Shown: in pieces, positions 7,201 to 12,703 of the stretch
Numbering within the stretch: the stretch's first letter is position 1
Layout: each line of letters opens with the position of its first letter
NCBI GenBank assembly: GCA_034716535.1
Contig: JAYEJW010000095.1
Span: 1 to 16,079 of the forward strand
Source of the DNA: JAYEJW01 sp034716535
Lineage (GTDB): Bacteria; Pseudomonadota; Gammaproteobacteria; Chromatiales; Chromatiaceae
Length of the DNA stretch: 16,079 bases
Direction: 5' to 3'
Translations under genes and position numbers: made by a program
The notes under the pieces: generated by a model
Databases searched by the model: none
What the model saw: only the letters and a program-made list of their open reading frames with translations
Told to the model about the DNA's origin: nothing

Positions 7201-7910
7201 ACGCGTTCCGCGAGCTTTGGGATCCGGAGCGAAACCCGGCTCTCGAGACCGCGGAGTACACAGACCGCTGGGCCATGCTGGGTGCAGGCGCACTGGCGTT
7301 CATCCTGGCCCACGAGATGGGCCACATCCATTTGGGGACAGACAACGAGACCAGGCGGCGCGCACCGATCCGCTTCAAGGACAAGGAGGATAAAGACAAG
7401 CACTGGGTGTGCTCGGATCTCATCGACGAGAAGTACCGGCGACAGCAGCTGATCGAGCGGCAGGCAGATGACTTCGCGGTCTCGCTCCTGCGCGAGGTGT
7501 TGTTCCCTCCCGGGGTCCTGACGCGGCCTCTGCTGCGGTATGAGATTGGCGCCCGCTGGTACATCGTCTACAGCCTCAGCGAGCAGTTGATCGATGCCAT
7601 TTACGCCACCGAGAGCCACAACGTCCGATCCGGGATGCGCCTGATGCTCGGCTCGGAGATCTACGACGAGCTGGTTCGGGCGAAGCCCAGCTCCGGCAAG
7701 GGATCCATCCACGTCTTCTTTCCCAAGAGCCATCCGGCCAACATCCGGCGTGCATCCGAGTCCCTGGGGCGGTTGAACGACTCGCCCTACAGCCTGTACC
7801 ACGGCGATCCGCCGGGCACCGAGAAGGACATCGCCATGTTCGAGATGCTGCTGAACATGGAGTGCAAGAACCTCAGGACAAAGCAAGGAAGACAGGCAGA
7901 TGACCGATAG
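4257..7910 (+). CDS. rlmKL: Bifunctional 23S rRNA methyltransferase RlmKL; frame lacks its own stop and runs into the next gene
   Basis: Residues 1-716 (to 6404) are a full RlmKL, which methylates 23S rRNA at G2445 (m2G, RlmL half) and G2069 (m7G, RlmK half). Start MPFFATAARHMESLLADELR fits the family N-terminus; the frame is open back to 4164, but that part overlaps mazF and is not conserved. A THUMP RNA-binding domain (about 50-160) is followed by the RlmL SAM motif LDPMCGSGTL (about 197) and catalytic NPPYGERMG (about 310), then the RlmK SAM loop NLFAYTGTASV (about 558) and DPPSFS (about 630). Homologs end just after the CWRI motif. Here the frame continues through about 107 low-conservation residues from intergenic DNA and joins the peptidase gene, giving 1217 residues to 7910. 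One extra base in the A-run at 6396-6399 would restore a TGA at 6404-6406. Confidence 0.8.
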   Translation: MPFFATAARHMESLLADELRGLGLAAVAETRAGASFEGSLADAYRICLWSRVANRVLLPLARFPANGPEALYQGVSEIPWEDHLALDRSFAVHLDASQSTLKHSRFGALKVKDAIVDRFRDRFGRRPDVRTERPDLQIHVYLHRDEATVSLDLSGESLHRRGYREQGAAAPVKENLAAAILLRAGWPEIAAAGGALLDPMCGSGTLVLEGALIAADIAPGLLRRYWGFLGWRQHDDSAWRGLLDKAHERRAAGIERLGSIRGYDQNPNAVRIALTNLERAGLNGRVHFERRELGDCRPGREGDSGLVVVNPPYGERMGADSDLPALYARLGAVLKERFLGWRAAVFTGTPELGKHMGLRAKRMHSLYNGPIECRLLHFDVTPEAFVSDRPRALPVEERGEGAGMLANRLRKNLKNLAKWRKQQQIRCYRLYDADLPEYALAVDIYEGEMRWVNVQEYEAPRSVDPRSARRRLREAVGVIPEVLEIPETQLFFKVRRRQKGKAQYERLAESRRFHEVTEGGYRFLVNFEDYLDTGLYLDHRETRRLVGELAAGRHFLNLFAYTGTASVYAAKGGALSTCTLDMSRTYLDWARRNLALNGIEGHKHELVQADCLQWLEQAAGRRRFGLIFLDPPSFSTSKRMDGTLDVQRDHVALIRNTLRLLEPDGVLIFSTNLRRFRMDGEALSDLELEDISRATLPKDFSRNPRVHACWRIQKTGDRQTSRRRRSLSPSAPGRGPGRGSPTDDRALTPDPPCSLPVDRDLGYIFDNCTRIYPLATRAPLLRTSLAGSRASYAVGGACAIRQPASLSDVRGIARGMAGQEGDYMLERLVLIVALGLSLGSSLPVAEAANEASDKGTTIFEVLKHRGFLDDYMIEAVDEVAASLVGAAGRWSGHGINRPYVDGAINIYLVDSGRLPESNVLEGFDVELARFSLRGNALAHEETGILFVDTALLKSLVTAAQLFANSDVDTAVAVAAIKARGIDAFRELWDPERNPALETAEYTDRWAMLGAGALAFILAHEMGHIHLGTDNETRRRAPIRFKDKEDKDKHWVCSDLIDEKYRRQQLIERQADDFAVSLLREVLFPPGVLTRPLLRYEIGARWYIVYSLSEQLIDAIYATESHNVRSGMRLMLGSEIYDELVRAKPSSGKGSIHVFFPKSHPANIRRASESLGRLNDSPYSLYHGDPPGTEKDIAMFEMLLNMECKNLRTKQGRQADDR
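6441..6473. repeat. REP-like intergenic palindrome
   Basis: CCCTCT (6441-6446) and AGAGGG (6456-6461) pair, with an inner CCC/GGG pairing and one unpaired G, and GAGAGGG is repeated at 6467-6473. This closely resembles the CCCTCTCCC...GGGAGAGGGCCGGGG extragenic repeats scattered through many proteobacterial genomes. Such elements sit between genes, which supports a gene boundary here. Confidence 0.6.
6541..6576 (+). promoter_or_regulatory. AT-rich block, possible promoter of the exported-protein cluster
   Basis: GCTATATTTTCG and GCATATATCC stand out in otherwise GC-rich sequence about 150-180 nt before ATG 6726. TATATT (6543-6548) could be a -10, but no good -35 is found at the right spacing. 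Confidence 0.25.
6726..7910 (+). CDS. Secreted M48-like zinc metallopeptidase
   Basis: The 394-residue protein has its own strong Shine-Dalgarno (AGGAGGG at 6712-6718, 7 nt before ATG 6726), so it is treated as a separate gene although it lies in the extended rlmKL frame. A signal peptide covers residues 1-24 (LVLIVALGLSLGSSLPVAEA). The gluzincin motif is HEMGH at 196-200, preceded by hydrophobic ALAFILA. The third zinc ligand is probably Glu244 in IERQADDFA, the E-x-x-A-D pattern of M48 peptidases, and HPANIRR near 336 matches the late M48 HP...R motif. Predicted to be periplasmic or envelope-associated, possibly a BepA/LoiP-like quality-control protease or processing enzyme. The substrate is unknown. 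Its stop overlaps the next gene by 11 nt. Confidence 0.75.
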   Translation: MLERLVLIVALGLSLGSSLPVAEAANEASDKGTTIFEVLKHRGFLDDYMIEAVDEVAASLVGAAGRWSGHGINRPYVDGAINIYLVDSGRLPESNVLEGFDVELARFSLRGNALAHEETGILFVDTALLKSLVTAAQLFANSDVDTAVAVAAIKARGIDAFRELWDPERNPALETAEYTDRWAMLGAGALAFILAHEMGHIHLGTDNETRRRAPIRFKDKEDKDKHWVCSDLIDEKYRRQQLIERQADDFAVSLLREVLFPPGVLTRPLLRYEIGARWYIVYSLSEQLIDAIYATESHNVRSGMRLMLGSEIYDELVRAKPSSGKGSIHVFFPKSHPANIRRASESLGRLNDSPYSLYHGDPPGTEKDIAMFEMLLNMECKNLRTKQGRQADDR

Positions 7911-8415
7911 AACGAAACCGTCCGCACCCAGCGCATCCCTTTCGTATCGGCAGCGACTCCCGTGGGCGGCTGCGGCACTGATCTGCCTGGCATTGGCCGC
8001 CCGTGCAGGCGATCCACCGTCCTCCATCGTCGAAAGTATCGAATTCGACGAGGCATTCAGGTCTTATTACGACGCGCTGGCCGATCACACACCCGAGGAC
8101 CTGAGGCTGGAGCTCTCGGAGACCATTGAAGACGCGCTGAGCTCGGGAAGCCACCTGACTCGGGCCTCTCTGGATTACAAGACCCGCCAGATCGAGGCCG
8201 GGTTGTTTGCCCATTTGCGGCAACAGCAGTGCGCCGCGTCCACCCCGCCTGCGAAGGAGCAGAGTAAGCTCAAGCATGTGGCCGTGCGCACCCTGACCGA
8301 TGCCGGCGAGGACGCCGAGATACGGTTTGACCGGGAAGAGCTCGGAATGATCTCGGGCATCCTCGTCCGACTGCTGGAGATCATGCCCCGGAACCAGCTA
8401 TGCGACGGGCAGTGA
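7900..8415 (+). CDS. Small exported protein of unknown function
   Basis: The 171-residue protein has a basic start, a hydrophobic stretch (LPWAAAALICLALAARAG, about residues 24-41) that serves as signal peptide or anchor, and a soluble, acidic, helical remainder. No domain was recognised. Two cysteines (QQQCAAS near 110 and QLCDGQ at the end) could form a disulfide in the periplasm. Translation is probably coupled: ATG 7900 overlaps the peptidase stop by 11 nt, with AAGGAA at 7885-7890, and its own stop overlaps the next start by 16 nt. Such tight spacing suggests a partner or accessory of the peptidase or of the pentapeptide-repeat protein. Confidence 0.7.
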   Translation: MTDRTKPSAPSASLSYRQRLPWAAAALICLALAARAGDPPSSIVESIEFDEAFRSYYDALADHTPEDLRLELSETIEDALSSGSHLTRASLDYKTRQIEAGLFAHLRQQQCAASTPPAKEQSKLKHVAVRTLTDAGEDAEIRFDREELGMISGILVRLLEIMPRNQLCDGQ

Positions 8416-10124
8416 GGCTGACTGGCTTGTCTGCGCGCAACCTCGTCTTCACCCTCGCCCTCCTCACCGTCTGCACCGAGGCCGCCGTTGCCGCCGACAA
8501 CGGGATCTCCGCTCAAGAGGCCTATAAGCGCCTGCGTCTGACAGGGGAGCTAACATCCGTTACCGTCGCGGACCCTTTCGATTTCTCCGAGCTGGGCGAG
8601 CCCCCCGACAGCGCGCCACAGCCCGGTGGCTACCGAGTCCGGCGAGTGGAGTTCGCAGGTCCCGTCAGACTCAGCGGCACGGAGCTCCCCTACGACGTGC
8701 GCATCGACGGCTCGAATTTCCGGGACGAGGTTCGCCTGCAGCAATGTTCCCTGCAGACCTTCGCGGTACGCAATTCGGTCTGGTCGCGGGATCTGGTCGT
8801 TGAAAACTGCACCTTCAACGGGTTCAGCCCGTTCGACGGCAACGAGTTCCAATCGGACCTGAAGTTCCACTTGGTCAGTTTCTTCCGCAGCCCGAACTTC
8901 CGGGACGCCGTCTTCCGGGGCAGAACAGAGTTCCTGGAGTGTGACTTCGGCAAGGGAGACCCGCCCGCGAAGTCCACAAGCTTCTCCAATGCGGTGTTCG
9001 AGGGGCCAACGCTCTTCAACAACTCCAGGTTTCACACCAAGGCCAAGTTTCAGTCGGTCGTCTTCGAGGAGGATGCCAGCTTCGTCAACACGCGGATGGA
9101 GGCGGACGCCGCCTTCCGCAACGTCCACTTCAAGGGAGACGCCGAGTTCCGCTTCTGCCGCATCGCAACGGCGGACTTCGGCAACCGGAACAACCTGACC
9201 CTGTTCGCAAAACGGGCGGACTTCCGCAGCTGCACGATGGAAACCGCCCTGTTCGACTACGTCGAGCTCAGGGGCGAGACGAGCTTCGTCAATGCCCGGT
9301 TCGGCCTCGGCGGTGCCTCCTTCAGAAACGCCAACCTGGGCAACAAGAGGACGGATTTCGACGGGGTAACCTCCGCCGGGCCGATTGTTTTTTCGAACGC
9401 GCACATGCCGGCCCTCCGCTTCTACTGGCGCGAGGTCCGCGAGCCCGTGCTGGATGGGGACCCCGATGCCAAGGTGTTGGCGGCCCTCCATGCCCGGCTC
9501 AAGGACCAGGGGGACACGGAGGGGGCGCTGGATGCGAGCCACCATCTCGCCAAACGTAAGTTCGCGGAGAACGTCGGTGTGCCGCTGCCGTCCCTCACCC
9601 AACAACCATCGGAGTTCCTCGATGCGATCGGCCGCCGCCTCGTCGCCTATGGTGAGTGGGTCCTGTGGGGCTGGCCGACCGGGTACGGGACCAAGCTCGG
9701 CCGCATACTCCTGCTCGCACTGGCCTGCTGGCTGATCGCCGCCCTGCCCGTCGCGAGTACCCGTCGACTGCTGGCGCGCGTCCCTTCCTCTCCGGAGACC
9801 GACTCAGACGCGAGCAAGCCCCGGGAGTCGAGAAGCTACGAACCGCTGGCCTCGGAGGAGCGCCCGGAGGAACTGCGATTTCCAGACGCGTTCCCCGCAC
9901 GTCTCACCATGGCGTTGAAATTCACCTTTCGCCTGCTGTTCAAGGTCGGACCCAAGGACATCCGCCCCGTCGCTTCGGCCTCTGCGACGTCCCGACGGGT
10001 TACTTGGAAGGTCTACTTGGCGTCCCTTTGGTACCTCGGCTCCGGCCTGCTCGTGCTGATCGCGCTCACCCTGGCCAACACGAGCCCGATGATCGACCGG
10101 CTGATCGGAGAGCTGTTTCCATGA
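8400..10124 (+). CDS. Pentapeptide-repeat-type exported protein with two C-terminal membrane helices
   Basis: 574 residues. A signal peptide (about 1-33, ending AAVAADNG) is followed by about 240 residues (roughly 75-315) of phenylalanine-rich repeats such as FRDAVF, SFSNAVF, AKFQSVVFEEDASFVNTRM, AAFRNVHFKGDAEF and ASFRNANL. Their 10-residue rhythm, with F or L pointing inward, is that of the right-handed quadrilateral beta-helix of pentapeptide-repeat proteins. After a linker come WGWPTGYGTKLGRILLLALA and a first helix (about 437-457), a charged loop of about 90 residues, and a last helix (YLGSGLLVLIALTLA). The PTGYGTKLGR entry resembles the GYG...P segment seen before the membrane tail of other pentapeptide-repeat membrane proteins. 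This topology puts the beta-helix in the periplasm. No clear Shine-Dalgarno supports ATG 8400; GTG 8412 in frame is an alternative. Confidence 0.75.
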   Translation: MRRAVRLTGLSARNLVFTLALLTVCTEAAVAADNGISAQEAYKRLRLTGELTSVTVADPFDFSELGEPPDSAPQPGGYRVRRVEFAGPVRLSGTELPYDVRIDGSNFRDEVRLQQCSLQTFAVRNSVWSRDLVVENCTFNGFSPFDGNEFQSDLKFHLVSFFRSPNFRDAVFRGRTEFLECDFGKGDPPAKSTSFSNAVFEGPTLFNNSRFHTKAKFQSVVFEEDASFVNTRMEADAAFRNVHFKGDAEFRFCRIATADFGNRNNLTLFAKRADFRSCTMETALFDYVELRGETSFVNARFGLGGASFRNANLGNKRTDFDGVTSAGPIVFSNAHMPALRFYWREVREPVLDGDPDAKVLAALHARLKDQGDTEGALDASHHLAKRKFAENVGVPLPSLTQQPSEFLDAIGRRLVAYGEWVLWGWPTGYGTKLGRILLLALACWLIAALPVASTRRLLARVPSSPETDSDASKPRESRSYEPLASEERPEELRFPDAFPARLTMALKFTFRLLFKVGPKDIRPVASASATSRRVTWKVYLASLWYLGSGLLVLIALTLANTSPMIDRLIGELFP

Positions 10125-10290
10125 GGGGCGACTGGACCCCGGCGCCCGGATTCCGAGATCCCCGCTTGACACAATATAGCCATCGTGCGCCTGCGAGCGC
10201 TTTCGTCCGCACCCCACAACCCGCGCGAATTGCGCGCCCGCTGCCTGAGCGGCGAACGAGCCGTCAAACCGCGAAGTCCCGACGGCCGAT

Positions 10291-11343
10291 ATGAGAGGCT
10301 CCTTGACGTTTCCTGTGTTCGCCGCCGCCATTCTGGCGACGCTGGGAGGCTGCTCCTCAAGTCCTCCCAAGGAAACAGTCGAAGCCGCCCCGACCTATAA
10401 GGTCTCTCCCGCCACATGGAGAATGGTGGACGAGCACATCTGGGCCGCATCCGAGGCCGCGGGAGCCGTCGCAGAGGCCTTTGCGAAAGAGGCAATGCAC
10501 GACTGGATGCGCCGAGTACGGGAGCGGAGCGAGGAGAACTTCATTCCCTGGTACACCAGCTATTCGACGCAGCAGTGGCTCGCCCTCAAGGTCGGCTGGT
10601 ATAAGTTGAACGAATCGGAGGGGACGGCGTCACCCGCGGAACAGCTCTCGGAGTACCTGCAGGAGCAGTACTACGCGCAGGTCCTGGAGCCCGCCGGAAC
10701 GGAGACGACCGATCCGACAATGCTCATGGATCAGGCGGCCTCCATGTACGTGCAGGTCCTGGGTACCGAGCTGCGGGATTTCTCGGCCAGCTATAACGTG
10801 CCGGCTGAAGCCTTCAAGCGGAGACTGGACAGGATTCCGGCGATATCATTGTCCGAAGCACCCGAAGGAAAGGCGTCTCTGTATCGAGCTATCAGCGCCC
10901 ATGACCTTACCCGCCTGCCGGCTTATAAGGCACTCGTTCGGCAAATCCAGACCGCGCAAAACGGATCCCGCTCGGCGCTGTCGAAAGACAGCCTGCACGA
11001 GGTGGCCGGAGCGGCCGCGGACAAGCTCGTCGGCAAACTGGCGGTTCGCGGCGGTACCTCGGCCGCCGCCCTGGCAGCCGGAGGACTCCCGGGCATCCTG
11101 ATTGCGGTGGGCGTCTCCGGTTGGCAGGCGATCGAGCACGAGAAAGACAAGCCCGCGATGGAGGCACAGCTGCGGGCCAACCTGAGCTCCGCACTGGATG
11201 AGATGCGGCGTAAGCTGATGGAAGATCCCCACCGAGGCGTGATGGGTGCCGTCACCCACATGAAGCTGCAGATAGAGAACGGGCTGCTGAGCGCGCAGAT
11301 CGAATCGGAACAACCAGACCGGCGTCTTCCCGACGTCTTCTAA
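10291..11343 (+). CDS. Outer-membrane-type lipoprotein with glycine-rich hydrophobic segment, unknown function
   Basis: The 350-residue protein has a lipoprotein signal peptide with lipobox LGGC (Cys21). Ser22-Ser23 follow, so there is no Asp+2 retention signal and the outer membrane is the expected destination. The body is helical and rich in Glu, Ala and Arg. Residues about 251-283 form a Gly/Ala-rich hydrophobic stretch (GGTSAAALAAGGLPGILIAV) that could be a glycine-zipper hairpin able to enter a membrane, followed by charged helix KDKPAMEAQLRANLSSALDE. No family was recognised. It lies 166 nt after the pentapeptide-repeat gene and 25 nt before the 11-mer-repeat gene, all on one strand. 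The Shine-Dalgarno is weak, but the signal peptide supports this start. Confidence 0.75.
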   Translation: MRGSLTFPVFAAAILATLGGCSSSPPKETVEAAPTYKVSPATWRMVDEHIWAASEAAGAVAEAFAKEAMHDWMRRVRERSEENFIPWYTSYSTQQWLALKVGWYKLNESEGTASPAEQLSEYLQEQYYAQVLEPAGTETTDPTMLMDQAASMYVQVLGTELRDFSASYNVPAEAFKRRLDRIPAISLSEAPEGKASLYRAISAHDLTRLPAYKALVRQIQTAQNGSRSALSKDSLHEVAGAAADKLVGKLAVRGGTSAAALAAGGLPGILIAVGVSGWQAIEHEKDKPAMEAQLRANLSSALDEMRRKLMEDPHRGVMGAVTHMKLQIENGLLSAQIESEQPDRRLPDVF

Positions 11344-11368
11344 CAAGCCGCTGAAATAAGAATCCCCG

Positions 11369-12670
11369 ATGAACAAGCTTCCCCTGATCGCCCTCTGGTG
11401 CCTTCTGATCCACCCTGTTCCGAGTCTGGCGTCCGGTAACCCGGAAGCTGCCGCGGTCGATACAGAGACCGATCTCTGGAGCCGTACGCGCGAGACCGCC
11501 GACGACTGGTGGCAACGCTCCCGCGAAGCGACCGAGGACGCCTGGCGAGACACCCGCGAATCCGCCGGAGAGGCGTGGCAGGAAACGCGTGAGCTGTTCG
11601 AGCACAAAGAGCAGGACAGCTTCGGGGATGTATGGGACCGGGTGCTCCCCACCCTGAAGGACACCTTGACCCTGCAGGAGCGGCAGTCCGAGCTCCCCGA
11701 GAGCAAGTGGCTTGGCGCGGACCAGGCATCCAACCGCGAGGCCATCAACGAGTTGCTGGACGAAGCGGTGGATATCCTCTCCACGTCCCCCGTCCAGAGC
11801 TACCGCGACCGCATCCGCGTGCTGCAGGTGGCTATCGCCCAGATGAAGGCCGAGATTGCGGACGACCGCCAGCGGCGGGTCTCCGCCCCCGAAGAATCGG
11901 TTGTGAAAAAGACCGTCGAGGACTATGACCAGGCCATCGCGGAGCGCCTGGCCGACATCCGGCGCTACGAGCAGGAGCTTGCGCAGATCAAGCAAGAGCT
12001 CGCCGCCGACCTGCGGAGCATGGGGCTCGATCTCAGCGACGAGCAGCTTGAGCTCCTACTCTCCACCGTGGTGGGCGACAACCTCGTCGACCTCACCGTC
12101 GTCTTCGACAACGTCAAGGCCGTTACCGCGCAGCTGGAGCAACTCGTCGAGGCCAGCGGCGAGGATCTGCAGAGCGCCCGCCGCTACTACGGCATGTACG
12201 TCGTCCTGCTCAAGAGCCTGAACCAGATGCACCTGCAGATCGAGCAGGCCATCGCCGAGCAGTACATCCCGCAGATCGACGCGATCATCCGCCGTGCCGG
12301 GGAGCTCTCCGCCGATACCAAAGCCCTGCAGCAGCAATCGCCGGAGAAGCGGGAGCTGCTCGCCGCCAACCTGGAGGCCCAGCAACTCACGATCCAGGCC
12401 GCCGACGTATACCGCCAATACCTCACCGATCAGTCGAAACAGGTCCGCAAGGCGCGACAAGCGCTCGAGAAGGACATCGCCGCCGCCTGGAACACCTATG
12501 AAACCGTCCGCGTCTCCGGCGAACTGGTTTCCCTAGTCCAGTCCAGCAGCAGGCTGCTCGACGGCCTGCTCAACCGCCAGGTCCCCGCCCTGCGGCCGTT
12601 TCAGAACCTCGAGATGAAGCGGGAATTCGAGAAGCTGACGGCGCAGTTGCGCTCGGCGCAGGCGTCCTGA
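11369..12670 (+). CDS. Exported long helical protein with N-terminal 11-residue repeats
   Basis: The 433-residue protein has a signal peptide (about 1-22, ending PVPSLASG). Residues 37-79 hold four 11-residue repeats. From about 150 to 420 it is almost continuous charged helix with coiled-coil character (QVAIAQMKAEIADDRQRR, then RYEQELAQIKQELAADLRSM, then RQALEKDIAAAWNTYETV). There is no lipobox, no cysteine beyond the signal peptide and no C-terminal anchor, so a soluble or peripheral periplasmic protein is likely. The 11-mer region would make an amphipathic helix that could lie on a membrane. I did not recognise the family. It follows the lipoprotein gene by 25 nt, probably in one operon, and precedes the GH13 gene by 33 nt. 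Confidence 0.75.
   Translation: MNKLPLIALWCLLIHPVPSLASGNPEAAAVDTETDLWSRTRETADDWWQRSREATEDAWRDTRESAGEAWQETRELFEHKEQDSFGDVWDRVLPTLKDTLTLQERQSELPESKWLGADQASNREAINELLDEAVDILSTSPVQSYRDRIRVLQVAIAQMKAEIADDRQRRVSAPEESVVKKTVEDYDQAIAERLADIRRYEQELAQIKQELAADLRSMGLDLSDEQLELLLSTVVGDNLVDLTVVFDNVKAVTAQLEQLVEASGEDLQSARRYYGMYVVLLKSLNQMHLQIEQAIAEQYIPQIDAIIRRAGELSADTKALQQQSPEKRELLAANLEAQQLTIQAADVYRQYLTDQSKQVRKARQALEKDIAAAWNTYETVRVSGELVSLVQSSSRLLDGLLNRQVPALRPFQNLEMKREFEKLTAQLRSAQAS
11477..11605 (+). repeat. Four tandem 11-residue repeats (W-x2-[ST]RE-x5)
   Basis: Trp recurs at residues 37, 48, 59 and 70, and the triplets TRE, SRE, TRE, TRE at 40, 51, 62 and 73, so the period is exactly 11. Acidic residues fill most of the rest. 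Eleven residues per three helical turns place Trp on one face and Arg/Glu at fixed positions beside it, as in LEA- or apolipoprotein-type amphipathic helices. Confidence 0.8.
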
Positions 12671-12672
12671 AT

Positions 12673-12688
12673 CGCCGACTTGGAACAC
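12673..12688. repeat. 16-nt direct repeat, copy 1 (leader of the GH13 gene)
   Basis: CGCCGACTTGGAACAC occurs here, just before the ribosome binding site of the GH13 gene, and again inside that gene at 13366-13381. It may be chance or a small duplication scar. Confidence 0.4.
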
Positions 12689-12703
12689 CAATAAGGACAC
12701 GTC

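Noticed and set aside
7014..8027. 337-codon minus-strand frame
   Set aside because: Antisense to the peptidase and the following gene; no domain and no ribosome binding site noted.
8550..9605. 351-codon minus-strand frame
   Set aside because: Antisense of the pentapeptide-repeat region; its periodic look is inherited from the repeats on the other strand.
10166..10180. TTGACA followed by AATATAG as a promoter before the lipoprotein gene
   Set aside because: The -35-like and -10-like elements are almost adjacent, and nothing AT-rich lies 17 nt after TTGACA.
10846..11784. 312-codon minus-strand frame across two genes
   Set aside because: Covers the ends of two well-supported plus-strand genes, including their signal peptide and lipoprotein context.
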